From positions 13,550 to 77,549 of the forward strand of contig JAFGCW010000082.1 of the NCBI GenBank assembly GCA_016932435.1: 64,000 nucleotides of DNA, given 5' to 3'. The position numbers and the translations under genes are program-made. Shown one piece after another: positions 52,642 through 62,218 of the stretch (its first letter is position 1; each line of letters begins with the position of its first letter). This DNA is from Dehalococcoidales bacterium (GTDB lineage Bacteria; Chloroflexota; Dehalococcoidia; Dehalococcoidales; UBA2162). The notes beneath the pieces are model-generated. The model had not been told where the DNA came from. It was given only the letters and a program-made list of their open reading frames with translations, and made no database searches.

Positions 52642-52896
52642 GTGATTATGATAGACGAGGTACACTTACGCCACCTGACTGTCGATGAAGCACTGGTAAA
52701 ACTGGACGATTTTATCCATACGGCATATATTTCAGGGCTTATGCAGATAAAGGTTGTTCACGGCAAGGGTGCCGGTATAATCAGGCAGGCAGCCCAGCGT
52801 GAACTCGCCAGGCATCCACTGGTGAAGTCGTACCGGTTAGGACAGAGAGGTGAAGGAGGTGCAGGGGTTACCATTGTGGAGCTTTCCAGCAAATAG
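52642..52896 (+). CDS. Stand-alone Smr domain protein
   Basis: 84 residues forming one Smr (MutS2 C-terminal) domain: VHLRHLTVDEALVKLDDFI (the LDLRG-type motif is LHLRH here, with Gly replaced), IKVVHGKGAGIIRQA with the HGKGxG motif, and GEGGAGVTIVEL. Smr domains have nuclease or nucleic-acid-binding activity; no MutS2 core is attached. It starts at GTG (or ATG at 52648), apparently from a leaderless mRNA. The zinc alcohol dehydrogenase gene follows after 35 bp. Confidence 0.88.
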   Translation: MIMIDEVHLRHLTVDEALVKLDDFIHTAYISGLMQIKVVHGKGAGIIRQAAQRELARHPLVKSYRLGQRGEGGAGVTIVELSSK

Positions 52897-52931
52897 AACT
52901 ATCGTTATTTATATTCTGAGGAGGGATAAAT

Positions 52932-54026
52932 ATGAAAGCGGCTATCTGTTATGAGATTAATAAACCCCTGGTAATCGAGGACGTTACTCTTGATCCGCCG
53001 GGAAAAGGTGAGGTTAAGATACGTATGGCAGCTACTGCGATCTGTCACAGCGATATCCATGCCATAAAAGGCGAACATGGAGATATCAAGTTACCGGCTA
53101 TAGCGGGTCATGAAATCTGTGGCTACGTAGAAGAAACAGGTGAGGATGTAGAGTACGTAGTACCGGGCGATAAGGTTATTGCGAGTATTATACCCGAAGG
53201 ATGTGGTGACTGTTATTATTGTCGGGAAGGGAAATCCAACCAGTGCACTACATATCCGATATACCTTCATGGCGAAGGAAGGATGGTCAACAAAGCCGGT
53301 CAGCGTCTTACGCAGTATGCCGGACCCGTCGCTGGTTTCGCCGAATACGCCATAATACCTGAAAGAAACCTTGTTAAAGCTCCGGAGGAGTTGCCGGCGG
53401 ATCGAGCCTGCCTGATAGCCTGCGGAGTTATCGCCGGATTCGGAGCGGTACTATACAGGGCGAAGGTTACGGTGAATAACAGTGTTACCGTGGTTGGATG
53501 CGGTGGTGTCGGTCTCAATGCCATACAGGGCGCACTTTATTCGGGAGCGTATCCCATTGTAGCCGTCGATGTTAGCGAAAAGAAGCTTGAGATGGCAAAG
53601 GTTTTCGGAGCTTCGCATACGGTCAATGCTCGAATTGAGAATAATCCTGTAGAAAAGGTGCACGAGATCACATACGGACATGGTTCCGATTTTGTGATAG
53701 TCGCGGTAGCCGGTATAGAAATTCTTAGACAAGGTTTCCTGATGTCGGCCCGGGACGGCACTACCTGCGTTATCGGTCACGGTCATGGCGAACAACTCAG
53801 TGATTTTAACCCGGTTGATTTCATGTCTGGCAGGAAAATGACCGGCAGTGCTATGGGTGCGGTACGGCTGAGGAAAGATATACCACGCCTGATAGAACTG
53901 TGTTATGCCGGGCGTCTGAAACTGGACGAACTGGTGTCCGGTCACTATCCGTTCGATAAAATAAATGAAGCCCTGGAATCCTCGGAGAAGGGTGAAGTGA
54001 TTCGAAACGTTATCATGTTCGAATAA
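52932..54026 (+). CDS. Zinc-dependent alcohol dehydrogenase
   Basis: 364 residues, MDR superfamily, class III-like. Catalytic zinc ligands: Cys in AICHSDIH, the His-Glu pair in AGHEICGYVE, and Cys in LIACGVIAG. Structural zinc: GCGDCYYCREGKSNQC. Cofactor motif VVGCGGVGLNAI with an acidic VAVDVSE strand, so NAD is likely. GAGGAGGG precedes the ATG. The alcohol is not predictable. Confidence 0.93.
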   Translation: MKAAICYEINKPLVIEDVTLDPPGKGEVKIRMAATAICHSDIHAIKGEHGDIKLPAIAGHEICGYVEETGEDVEYVVPGDKVIASIIPEGCGDCYYCREGKSNQCTTYPIYLHGEGRMVNKAGQRLTQYAGPVAGFAEYAIIPERNLVKAPEELPADRACLIACGVIAGFGAVLYRAKVTVNNSVTVVGCGGVGLNAIQGALYSGAYPIVAVDVSEKKLEMAKVFGASHTVNARIENNPVEKVHEITYGHGSDFVIVAVAGIEILRQGFLMSARDGTTCVIGHGHGEQLSDFNPVDFMSGRKMTGSAMGAVRLRKDIPRLIELCYAGRLKLDELVSGHYPFDKINEALESSEKGEVIRNVIMFE

Positions 54027-54057
54027 TGTCCTTGTATTATATTTGAGATCCGGGTGT

Positions 54058-55095
54058 ATGAATACCGAAGTAATCAGAACACTGACCGAAGATGCCTGTG
54101 CTTCAATAAGATTCAGGACACGAAAAGAGATACTCGGGGCAAATCCTGAAGTCGACGAATATATCGATGAAATCCTGAATGACAAACGAGTGCAGTACGC
54201 CTTTTCATGGCAGAAAGAAAACGGCTTCCTGGGAGACTTCTTTCACGCCGGATGGATTCCTGCGGTCAAGATGAAATACTTCGGTACCGGCGCTGAAGGA
54301 GCGCTACGTTACTTATCGGAGATGGCGGTACCGGACACATATCCGATCGTGAAAAGATGCCTGGAAGCATTACTCAAAGACAACTGGAATCCGGATCCCT
54401 GGAAGTGGTCGACGTTGTTCGAACCTGAAATCGGGCTGTACGGCGCGGATAATGTCAGGGCTGTGGTTTTTTCTTATTTCGGTATCGAGGACTACTATTT
54501 TATACAAGAGGAAATCCAACGTACCCTTGGTTATGTTGGAGCATTGAACACAATCCCATCAATTGAAGAGATTACCGGGACATACAATAAGAAACTGTAC
54601 TACGCCGGTACTCCGTTGCCTGACCTGTATAACTTGAAACTCCTGGCATTTACTCAAAGCTGGCGTACTGATGAAAATATTGATAAGGTATCGCAGGCAA
54701 TAGAAAGACTTATCGATTTATCGCCTCTGCCCACTATTTACATAAAGATGAAAAGCCAATTGATAGCACCCGCCAGGATTACACCGTCGGACTTGAAGCA
54801 ATCCCCCTTAAATCTACAGCCAAAGGAATGGTTCTGGTGGATACATACAATGGAATTATTCGCCCGTATGGGAATTGTAAAAAAGGTACCGTCTTTACTC
54901 CGACAAGCCAATGAACTGAAAGGGATGCTGGAAGAAGGGGATGGTATATTTCCAATCAGACCTCACGAAGGCTACTTCAAAGCCTGGAGTGTATACAGTG
55001 GCTTAGCACTTGAAGATAGCTGGAAAGATGACAGATGGAAGTATGATATGACCTTCCGGAGCCTGCTGATCCTGAAATACGCAGGATTGCTATAA
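54058..55095 (+). CDS. Alpha/alpha-toroid-like protein of unknown function
   Basis: 345 residues from the ATG at 54058 (an upstream in-frame start at 54043 adds five). The N terminus, ACASIRFRTRKEILGANPEVDEYI split by a short gap, followed by VQYAFSWQKENGFLGDFFHAGW, parallels the start of the protein at 35115 (SPNLRLLVLRELF ... LLSLQNVEGSFH), so both belong to the same helical-repeat group. Aromatic residues are abundant. No catalytic motif is seen. It follows the alcohol dehydrogenase by 31 bp and converges with the HAD gene, 4 bp away. Confidence 0.6.
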   Translation: MNTEVIRTLTEDACASIRFRTRKEILGANPEVDEYIDEILNDKRVQYAFSWQKENGFLGDFFHAGWIPAVKMKYFGTGAEGALRYLSEMAVPDTYPIVKRCLEALLKDNWNPDPWKWSTLFEPEIGLYGADNVRAVVFSYFGIEDYYFIQEEIQRTLGYVGALNTIPSIEEITGTYNKKLYYAGTPLPDLYNLKLLAFTQSWRTDENIDKVSQAIERLIDLSPLPTIYIKMKSQLIAPARITPSDLKQSPLNLQPKEWFWWIHTMELFARMGIVKKVPSLLRQANELKGMLEEGDGIFPIRPHEGYFKAWSVYSGLALEDSWKDDRWKYDMTFRSLLILKYAGLL

Positions 55096-55099
55096 ACAG

Positions 55100-55807
55100 C
55101 TAGATTACATCGAATAAATCATCCAGCTTCTGAATGCGAGGGTAATCGTCGATATCCGGGTATAAATCATTACGGTCGATTATAACCGGTCTGATACCCG
55201 CATTCATTGCTCCGACAGCATCTATCTTGTACTGGTCGCCGACATGAACGGCTTCGGAAGCTTCCACTCCGGCTTTTTTCAAAGCAATCTGGAATATTTC
55301 AGGCTGGGGTTTATCCGAGCCGGCTTCACCTGAGGTGACTATAAAATCAAGGTAAGGATCAAGACCGAGTCCGGAACAAATGGGTTTCATATCAATTTCC
55401 AGGTTGGTAATGAGGCCGATTTTCAGGTCCTTTTCTCTGAGTTTTTTCATCACCGGAATCACGTCATCATAAAGTATAAAACCGATATCACCATACAATT
55501 CTTCGGCTCTTTTTAATATCTTTGCAACAGTGGGAACTTCATCGGACAAGTCGATTCCGATATTTTTCAGGAGTAAGGTTTCATACCGGACGTATATCTC
55601 AGTCTGTTCTTCCTTACTTCTGAGTCTCATGGGATATCTGGCGTTTTCATCGAAAACGATTTTGTCCGCATTAAGTAGTGCGGGTTTCACTTTTTCAGTG
55701 GAAACATTAAAGCCGAATTCTCGAATTGCCTGGCTTTGAAGCTCCTCCCGGGGCGGATTATAGACCGCCAGTGTGTTAAACCAGTCAAAGAATACGGCTT
55801 TAAGCAA
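55100..55807 (-). CDS. HAD-superfamily hydrolase
   Basis: 235 residues. Motif I is VFFDWFNTLA: the nucleophile Asp is present but the +2 acid of DxDxT is Trp-Phe, so DxD is changed to DWF, as in 2-haloacid dehalogenase-like members. Motif II is GLITNLEID, motif III Lys lies in GSDKPQPEIF and motif IV in VHVGDQYKIDAVGAMNAG. It starts at TTG. It closes the fatty-acid cluster, 20 bp after acpP. It may be a phosphatase or dehalogenase-like enzyme; the substrate is unknown. Confidence 0.85.
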   Translation of the reverse strand: MLKAVFFDWFNTLAVYNPPREELQSQAIREFGFNVSTEKVKPALLNADKIVFDENARYPMRLRSKEEQTEIYVRYETLLLKNIGIDLSDEVPTVAKILKRAEELYGDIGFILYDDVIPVMKKLREKDLKIGLITNLEIDMKPICSGLGLDPYLDFIVTSGEAGSDKPQPEIFQIALKKAGVEASEAVHVGDQYKIDAVGAMNAGIRPVIIDRNDLYPDIDDYPRIQKLDDLFDVI

Positions 55808-55827
55808 AACTCATCCTATCGTGTTGT

Positions 55828-56088
55828 CTATTCGTCCTGGATACCTGCGTCTTTAATATAATCAACAGCATCCTGGACAGATACTATTCTTTCCGCATCT
55901 TCATCCGGAATTTCAACCTTCTTGGATGAATCGGTGAATTCTTCTTCCAGAGACATAATCAGTTCTACCAGGTCAAGAGAGTCAGCCCCTAGATCATCTA
56001 CAAAATTAGCTGCGGGTACTACCTCTTCTTCATCAACGCCTAACTGCTCAACGATAATCTTTTTTACTCTCTCATAAACGGTTGCCAA
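55828..56088 (-). CDS. acpP: Acyl carrier protein
   Basis: 86 residues, acidic and helical. The 4'-phosphopantetheine Ser is in [14 protein letters not shown]. It starts at TTG behind AAGGGGGAG. It carries the growing acyl chain in type II fatty-acid synthesis. The neighbours fabG, fabD and fabK share the strand; nusB lies between fabG and acpP. The C terminus ([12 protein letters not shown]) is a few residues longer than in E. coli. Confidence 0.96.
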   Translation of the reverse strand: MATVYERVKKIIVEQLGVDEEEVVPAANFVDDLGADSLDLVELIMSLEEEFTDSSKKVEIPDEDAERIVSVQDAVDYIKDAGIQDE

Positions 56089-56112
56089 TTTCTCCCCCTT
56101 ATTTCTGTTTCT

Positions 56113-56526
56113 TTATCTGCTGACCAGAGTGCTGATTGAACCAAGAACCCCATTAACAAATTTTGATGAACGGTCAGCTCCAAAAGTTTTAGCAAGTTCC
56201 ACTGCTTCGTTAATGGCTACCTTCACCGGTACTCTATTATCAATTAAAATTTCAAAGATTGCAAGTCTTAGAATATTCCTGTCAATAACAGGTAATTGTT
56301 CTATCGGCCAGGCTGGAGCATATTCTCTAATACTCTGATCCAGTTTCTCTTTATTAGCGATAACGCCAAATACAATATCACGGACGAAAGTTTTATTCTC
56401 CTCGGCTAAATCTGCTTCGTCCAATACTCTTTCTGTAACATCATCTGCTTTGTGACCTGATATGTCTATTTCGTATAATGCCTGAAGCGCAAGAGTTCTT
56501 GCCTTTCTCCTCACACCTGCCATCAT
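56113..56526 (-). CDS. nusB: Transcription antitermination factor NusB
   Basis: 137 residues, the usual length. Features: [18 protein letters not shown] at the N terminus, [36 protein letters not shown] and [26 protein letters not shown]. It binds boxA RNA with NusE during rRNA transcription. Its place within the fatty-acid genes is unusual compared with the more common ribH-nusB order. A second Met follows the first directly. Confidence 0.95.
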   Translation of the reverse strand: MMAGVRRKARTLALQALYEIDISGHKADDVTERVLDEADLAEENKTFVRDIVFGVIANKEKLDQSIREYAPAWPIEQLPVIDRNILRLAIFEILIDNRVPVKVAINEAVELAKTFGADRSSKFVNGVLGSISTLVSR

Positions 56527-56633
56527 CCATCATCCCCGAATATTTTCTGGTATCTCTAGCTTGTAAAATTACTTATTGAGTTTATCAAAAGCGATTCAAA
56601 TGGTCAATTATTACCATAAATTGCTATACCAGT

Positions 56634-57380
56634 TTATATCCCTCCCATGCCGCCGTTGATACCAAGTATGTGACCGGTGATATATCCGGCTTTTTCGGAT
56701 GCCAGGAACGCCACAGCTTCAGCAATATCTCCAGGCATTCCAAGGAAACCCAGCGTGGTCCTGCTTTTCAGGTATTCTATCCACTTTTCCTCTAGCTGCC
56801 GAGTCATATCCGTATCGATAAATCCGGGTGCTATTGCATTTACCGTAATTCCTCTGGAACCGACTTCTTTTGACAGTGTTCTTGTGAAGGCTATGATGCC
56901 GGCTTTTGACGCTGAATAATTCGATTGTCCGGCATTTCCGTATATCCCAACAATACTCGATATACTGATTATCCTGCCGGAACGCTGTTTTAACATATAT
57001 TTCAAAGCAACTTTAGAGCATAGAAAAACACTCTTCAGGTTAACTCTGATGACAGTATCCCAGTCTTCCTCGGTCATTCGCATAATACCATGATCGCGAA
57101 TTATACCGGCATTATTCACCAGGACATCTATCTTTCCATATTGACGAAAGGCAGTATCTATAAGGTTATTTACTCCATCCGATGTTCCCACGTCGGCAAG
57201 GACTCCGATGCAGTCTTTACCTTTGCTCCTGATAACCTCGGCAGCCTTTTCCACTCTAGCAGCATCACTGACGCCATTAACAACCGTTATAGCTCCAGCT
57301 TCAGCAAGCCTGTTCGCTATTGCGTTTCCTATACCACGGGTACTCCCGGTAATAATTGCCACCTTACCAGTTAGATCCAT
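56634..57380 (-). CDS. fabG: 3-oxoacyl-ACP reductase FabG
   Basis: 248 residues, classical SDR. Cofactor motif TGSTRGIGNAIA, NNAGI, catalytic Ser in SISSIVGIYG and Tyr-Lys in YSASKAGII, and the FabG-type GFIDTDMT. It uses NADPH to reduce 3-oxoacyl-ACP. It lies 27 bp after fabD. Confidence 0.94.
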   Translation of the reverse strand: MDLTGKVAIITGSTRGIGNAIANRLAEAGAITVVNGVSDAARVEKAAEVIRSKGKDCIGVLADVGTSDGVNNLIDTAFRQYGKIDVLVNNAGIIRDHGIMRMTEEDWDTVIRVNLKSVFLCSKVALKYMLKQRSGRIISISSIVGIYGNAGQSNYSASKAGIIAFTRTLSKEVGSRGITVNAIAPGFIDTDMTRQLEEKWIEYLKSRTTLGFLGMPGDIAEAVAFLASEKAGYITGHILGINGGMGGI

Positions 57381-57407
57381 CGATACTCCAAAATCCTGTG
57401 TTTCGTA

Positions 57408-58340
57408 TTATTGATACAATCCATTTACCGCTTCGGCAGTGCCGATATTCTGCAGGGTAACTTCCTTGTTAATTCGCTTCACCAGGCCACTCAGAACACG
57501 ACCGGGACCTATCTCAATAAACGTTGTCACCCCATCATTTATCATGTATTCGACCGAACGCTGCCATTGAACACCATTGCATAACTGGTCGATAAGCTCC
57601 GTTTTCACCTGGTCTCCACTGGTTAGAGGTAATGCAGTCGTGTTGGCTACAACAGGGATGTCAGGGTTATGGAACTCCAGCTTAGCGAAGATTTCGGCCA
57701 AACCTTCCTGCGCGGGTTTCATCAAAGGTGAGTGAAACGCACCGCTTACATTAAGAGGGACAACGCGGCTGGCTCCTGCAGCCTGGGCTTTTTCAGAGGC
57801 TTTTAAGACATTATCCTTCATACCGCTGATGACCAGTTGTCCCGGTGTATTGTAGTTTGCAATTACTGTTGAAGTAGCCTGACATATTGCTGTCAATACT
57901 TCTTCGTCCAGTCCCATCACCGCAGCCATAGCTCCGGGTGATTGCTGGCCTGCTTCATGCATTAGCCTGCCCCTTTCACGGGCAAGATAAACCAATGTTT
58001 TAAAGTCCAGTACATTAGCCGCTGCCAGGGCAGTATACTCGCCAAGGCTGTGACCTGCCAGATAATCGGGTGCAGGAAAACTTCCATCATTTATCTCTTC
58101 CAGAGCTTTCAGGCAGGCATAACTCACCGTGAGTAAAGCCGGCTGGGTGTTTTTGGTAAGTTGCAGTTCTTCTTCCGGCCCTTCGAAGCAAATTTCGGAG
58201 ATCGCCATGCCGAGTGACTTATCAGCCTCATTAAAGATAGATTTAGCTGATTCGAATGTCTCATACAGGTCTTTGCCCATACCTACCGATTGTGAACCCT
58301 GTCCGGGAAATATCCAGGCTATTTTTCCTGATTCAGTCAT
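57408..58340 (-). CDS. fabD: Malonyl-CoA:ACP transacylase FabD
   Basis: 310 residues, normal length. WIFPGQGSQSVGMG near the N terminus, nucleophile Ser in GHSLGEYTALA, and the catalytic His in NVSGAFHSPLM; QPALLTVSYA is also typical. It loads malonyl units on ACP. Its start lies 2 bp after the fabK stop, so translation is coupled. Confidence 0.96.
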   Translation of the reverse strand: MTESGKIAWIFPGQGSQSVGMGKDLYETFESAKSIFNEADKSLGMAISEICFEGPEEELQLTKNTQPALLTVSYACLKALEEINDGSFPAPDYLAGHSLGEYTALAAANVLDFKTLVYLARERGRLMHEAGQQSPGAMAAVMGLDEEVLTAICQATSTVIANYNTPGQLVISGMKDNVLKASEKAQAAGASRVVPLNVSGAFHSPLMKPAQEGLAEIFAKLEFHNPDIPVVANTTALPLTSGDQVKTELIDQLCNGVQWQRSVEYMINDGVTTFIEIGPGRVLSGLVKRINKEVTLQNIGTAEAVNGLYQ

Positions 58341-58342
58341 AT

Positions 58343-59293
58343 TCAGTCCTCCGTGATAAACTTTTTCAGGCTGGAAATGACCATCTCAGCCTCCGCCACC
58401 GTTTCTTCAAGGATTTCCTTAACCGATTTTTCTTCTTTAATCCGACCGGCTATCTGACCAGCCAGCAGGCTACCTTCTTGAAGGTCTCCTTCTATCAGCC
58501 CAAGGTACATTCTACCACGGTCGAACATTTCCAGTTCTTCAATAGATATGCCGGCTTTTTCCAGTTCTACGAACCTGTCTGTAAGTTCGTTTTTCAGACT
58601 CCGCTGGGGATATCCCAATATCTTTCTTGTCACAACGGTAGCCGGAACCACCGCTTCCATTATTCTGTGTTTATAGTTCTGATGAGCGATACATTCTTTG
58701 CTGCACACAAATCGGGTACCCATCTGTATGCCAGATGCTCCAAGCGCCATTGCAGCCGCCATACCACGACCGTCACATATACCCCCGGCGGCGATAATCG
58801 GTATTTTGACACTATCGGCAACCTCGGGAACCAGTACCATCGTGGTCGTCTCGCCAACGTGCCCTCCCGATTCGGTTCCTTCAGCTATGATCGCATCTGC
58901 TCCGGCTTTCTCCATATGTTGTGCCGCGGAGGGGCTGTTAACTACAGGTACCGTTTTTATCCCGGCGTGTTTGATTTCTGCAATATAGGATTCCGGATTA
59001 CCTGCTCCTGTGGTGACAATGGCTACACCTTCTCCAATAACGACATCGACAACCTGTCTTACATGGGGTGAAGCCATCTGAATATTTAGACCAAACGGCC
59101 TGTTTGTATGCTGTTTCGTCATGCGGATTTGATTTCTTACCCATTCAGGTTCATAGAATCCCGAACCGATGATACCCAGTCCTCCGGCATTCGATACAGC
59201 GGATACAAGTTCATACGTGCCGATATGAGCCATACCTCCCTGAAGGACAGGATATCGTATATCAAAGAGGTCGCAGATAACCGTTTTCAGCAC
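58343..59293 (-). CDS. fabK: Enoyl-ACP reductase II FabK (nitronate monooxygenase family)
   Basis: 316 residues, TIM-barrel flavoprotein. YPVLQGGMAHIGTYELVSAV at the start, GLNIQMASP, ADAIIAEGTESGGHVGETTT with the catalytic-type His, IPIIAAGGICDGRGMAAAM for FMN phosphate and GIQMGTRFVCSKEC. The neighbours fabD, fabG and acpP make the enoyl-ACP reductase role most likely rather than nitronate oxidation. FabK in place of FabI is common in anaerobes. Confidence 0.9.
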   Translation of the reverse strand: MLKTVICDLFDIRYPVLQGGMAHIGTYELVSAVSNAGGLGIIGSGFYEPEWVRNQIRMTKQHTNRPFGLNIQMASPHVRQVVDVVIGEGVAIVTTGAGNPESYIAEIKHAGIKTVPVVNSPSAAQHMEKAGADAIIAEGTESGGHVGETTTMVLVPEVADSVKIPIIAAGGICDGRGMAAAMALGASGIQMGTRFVCSKECIAHQNYKHRIMEAVVPATVVTRKILGYPQRSLKNELTDRFVELEKAGISIEELEMFDRGRMYLGLIEGDLQEGSLLAGQIAGRIKEEKSVKEILEETVAEAEMVISSLKKFITED

Positions 59294-59305
59294 AATCCGT
59301 TATCC

Positions 59306-59506
59306 TTAACTGGATTTGGACTTTGGACTCTTTATCTCGGTTACATCCCTGCCGTTATAACTGCCACAGGTAGGGCAAACATGGTGAGGTAACTTCGGGC
59401 TGTTACACTGCGGACAGGTAATCAAAGTCGGCGCGGACGCGGCAATGTGACTGCGCCGCTTCCCTTGTCGTGCTTTGGCATATTTTCTTTTTGGTTGTGG
59501 AGGCAT
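59306..59506 (-). CDS. rpmF: 50S ribosomal protein L32
   Basis: 66 residues. Basic N terminus PPQPKRKYAKARQGKRRSH and the zinc-binding CPQC and CPTC pairs of the C+ form of L32. The order DUF177, rpmF, then fatty-acid genes is conserved in many bacteria. Confidence 0.96.
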   Translation of the reverse strand: MPPQPKRKYAKARQGKRRSHIAASAPTLITCPQCNSPKLPHHVCPTCGSYNGRDVTEIKSPKSKSS

Positions 59507-59522
59507 CGTGTGTTCCTTCCTT

Positions 59523-60083
59523 TCAGTTATCCAACGAATAATCGGTATCCGTTAGTAATAAGGTATTCAGCTTCTCCCATCTGGGATCGATTTCAGGTGT
59601 ACAGTCGCATTGTTTCTCATTCAGATTCGTACCGCAGGTTGGACACAGACCTGAACAATCCTGCCTGCACAACGGTTTTATCGGTAAAGCCATTAAAGTA
59701 TACTGGCGTATGGCTTCCGATATATCCATTATATTACGGTCGTCAATCGTAAAGCTACCAGGCTCTTCAGGTGCAGGCAGCATTATGCCGGTATTTACAT
59801 CCATAATCGGGAAATATTCTTCCTCGATTCTCAAATTAAGGGGATAGGAGAAATCACTCAGACAACGACCGCATCGCAGAAATAGATTTGTATGAAAGGT
59901 TCCTTTCAGCAATATACCACGGTCCGTTTTCATCAGACGGACGTTACCGGTAAATACTACCTTTTCGTAATCTATATCAACAATCGTATCGACTTCGTAA
60001 TTCCTGGTCGTCCCGATACTCGACTTGAGCTGCTGGGAAACGTTTATCTGCACCTTGTCCACCTTACCCTGCCGAAAATTCAT
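59523..60083 (-). CDS. DUF177 (YceD) family protein
   Basis: 186 residues. The core features are FTGNVRLMKTDRGILLKGTF, LRCGRCLSDFSYPL and a C-terminal Cys cluster CRQDCSGLCPTCGTNLNEKQ, standard for YceD. The family is linked to 23S rRNA or ribosome metabolism and nearly always sits before rpmF. It is the first gene of the minus-strand cluster and probably carries the main promoter. Confidence 0.93.
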   Translation of the reverse strand: MNFRQGKVDKVQINVSQQLKSSIGTTRNYEVDTIVDIDYEKVVFTGNVRLMKTDRGILLKGTFHTNLFLRCGRCLSDFSYPLNLRIEEEYFPIMDVNTGIMLPAPEEPGSFTIDDRNIMDISEAIRQYTLMALPIKPLCRQDCSGLCPTCGTNLNEKQCDCTPEIDPRWEKLNTLLLTDTDYSLDN

Positions 60084-60263
60084 ATCTATATCGAACTATC
60101 GGATTCGGTTCGGAAGTCAATTCATTTTAACAAAGAGGTATGCATGAGTCAATTTAACCTGAGAATGATGGATACCGATAATCGTTACAATTGACATTCA
60201 GATTCGAGTGAATGTAGAATATTCCCAATATTTACATCGTTGCTAAGACAGGAGGAGGTAAAC

Positions 60264-62081
60264 ATGATAAAAGGATACATGGGAAAGATTCTTTTCGTGA
60301 ATCTTTCAACGGGTGAACTCCAGGAAGAAACACCTGATGACAGCCTGTACCAGAATTTCCTGGGCGGATACGGAATCGGTGCCAGGATTCTATATGACAG
60401 GATGAAACCGGGTGTCGATCCGTTAGGTCCGGATAATATACTGGGATTCGCTACAGGAGGCCTTACCGGTACGCCGGCAATTGTAGGAACAAGGTACCAG
60501 GTTATGGCAAAGTCACCGATCACCGGAGGCTGGGGAGACGCCAATTCCGGAGGAGACTTCGGTCCTTACCTGAAATTTGCCGGATATGATGCGGTATTTT
60601 TCACCGGAATTTCCGAAAAACCGGTATACCTATTCATCGACAACGGCAAAGCAGAACTGCTGGATGCCAGTGATCTCTGGGGTAAAGGTTCCTATGAAAT
60701 GGAATCCATCATGAAAGAGAAGTATGGCAAAGACACAGAAGTTTCGTGCATCGGACCTTCCGGAGAGAAGATGGCATTGATTTCATGTGTCATTACAAAA
60801 CGAGGTGCTGCTGCCGGACGTTCCGGTATCGGTGCCGTCATGGGCTCGAAGAAACTGAAAGCAGTCGTAGTAAGAGGTAACATGGAAATACCCATGGCCG
60901 ATAGAGAGAAAGCCATGGCGATAAGGAGAGATCACGTCGAAGCTACGAAGGGTATGGCCCAGGGAATGCAAAAATACGGAACTTCCGCCATGACAGAACG
61001 GTCAGCCCTCAGTGGCGATACTCCGGTCAAGAACTGGGCCGGAGTCGGTGTCGTCGATCTACCGGATGCATCAGGGCTGGCTGGCGACCTGGCTATAGCC
61101 AATGTCGATAAGATTGAACCTTGCTGGCATTGTCCCATTGCCTGCCAGTCAATACTCAAAGAAGGTACGGGTGAATACAAATATCCTGCCGGCACACGCC
61201 GGGTTGAATATGAAACCCAAGGTTCATTCGGAACACTTTGTCTTAATACCGACGCAGAAGCACTGAATAGAATTAATTACCTCTGTAATGATTATGGACT
61301 GGACACAATCTCAGGCGGTGGTGTCGTTGCTTTCGCCATGGAACTATACGAAAAAGGTATTCTTACCAAAGCGGATACTGATGGCATTGATCTTACGTGG
61401 GGTAATCCTAAAGGAATCGTCGAACTGACAGAGAAAATGGTCAAGAGAGAAGGAATCGGTGATATCCTGGCCGACGGAGTAAAGGTAGCCGCTGAAAAGA
61501 TCGGTAAAGGCGCGGAAGAATACGCGGTACATGCCGGTGGACAGGAACTCGGTATGCATGATCCCAAGCTGGCACGTCCGGGAGATACCGGCGCGGCACG
61601 ATACCAGATGGACGCGACTCCCGGCCGGCACACCCAGGGATTCGGGCCAGGCAGTTTCGGAACCCATATTACGAATTCCCTCGGTATGTGCCTGTTCGGA
61701 GGTTTCGGACCTCCAGGAGGGAGAAACTGGACACTCGAGTATTTACAGGCAGTAACCGGTCTGGACTGGACCGCCGAAGAATTAAACAAATGCGGTGAAA
61801 GAATCGCCAATATCAGGCACTGCTTCAATCTCCGCGAAGGAATAAATCCGCTGCAAATATACGTTCATCCGAGGATTTATGGTGATCCGCCTCAGACCGA
61901 AGGACCTCTTGCTGGGGTCAGGGCTGATATTGAAGCCCAGAATTACTGGTGTCTCGGTGCACTCGATTGGGACAGGGTTACGACCAAACCGAGTAAAGCA
62001 AAACTGCTTGAACTCGGACTTGATGATATTGCCGAGGAACTTCATCCACCGCAGCCACCTATGGGACCTCCTCCCGGATAA
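60264..62081 (+). CDS. aor: Aldehyde:ferredoxin oxidoreductase (tungsten/molybdenum pterin)
   Basis: 605 residues from the ATG at 60264, which has AGGAGGAGG upstream. AOR_N domain (about 1-205): YMGKILFVNLSTGELQEE, SPITGGWGDANSGGDFGPYL. The 4Fe-4S ligands are CWHCPIAC (CxxCxxxC) near 290 and the Cys in LGMCLFGGF. The ISGGG, LTKADTDGIDLTWGN and FNLREGINP motifs of domains 2-3 are present. It oxidises aldehydes to acids, or the reverse, with ferredoxin. A MoaD-like gene follows, fitting the usual AOR context. Confidence 0.95.
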   Translation: MIKGYMGKILFVNLSTGELQEETPDDSLYQNFLGGYGIGARILYDRMKPGVDPLGPDNILGFATGGLTGTPAIVGTRYQVMAKSPITGGWGDANSGGDFGPYLKFAGYDAVFFTGISEKPVYLFIDNGKAELLDASDLWGKGSYEMESIMKEKYGKDTEVSCIGPSGEKMALISCVITKRGAAAGRSGIGAVMGSKKLKAVVVRGNMEIPMADREKAMAIRRDHVEATKGMAQGMQKYGTSAMTERSALSGDTPVKNWAGVGVVDLPDASGLAGDLAIANVDKIEPCWHCPIACQSILKEGTGEYKYPAGTRRVEYETQGSFGTLCLNTDAEALNRINYLCNDYGLDTISGGGVVAFAMELYEKGILTKADTDGIDLTWGNPKGIVELTEKMVKREGIGDILADGVKVAAEKIGKGAEEYAVHAGGQELGMHDPKLARPGDTGAARYQMDATPGRHTQGFGPGSFGTHITNSLGMCLFGGFGPPGGRNWTLEYLQAVTGLDWTAEELNKCGERIANIRHCFNLREGINPLQIYVHPRIYGDPPQTEGPLAGVRADIEAQNYWCLGALDWDRVTTKPSKAKLLELGLDDIAEELHPPQPPMGPPPG

Positions 62082-62119
62082 GTATCAGGAGAGTTAACAC
62101 CTCTAATACATGGATATTT

Positions 62120-62165
62120 TCGGCCAGGTAATGTCGGGGAACCTGCATTACCTGGCCGATTTACG
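62120..62165 (+). terminator. Terminator of the AOR gene
   Basis: A perfect 14-bp stem (62120-62133 with 62146-62159), a 12-base loop and a short T-rich tail, 38 bp after the stop. Confidence 0.75.
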
Positions 62166-62218
62166 TTATAATTAAGGTAAGTATCAAAGATTAACGGTCT
62201 GAGGAGCAAATCATTATA

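Noticed and set aside
53451..54185. 244-codon open frame antisense to the alcohol dehydrogenase
   Set aside because: The sense strand encodes a complete zinc alcohol dehydrogenase with all zinc ligands; the antisense frame has no recognisable motif.
58256..59071. 271-codon + strand open frame across fabD and fabK
   Set aside because: It overlaps two complete, conserved genes on the other strand and has no ribosome site or family features.
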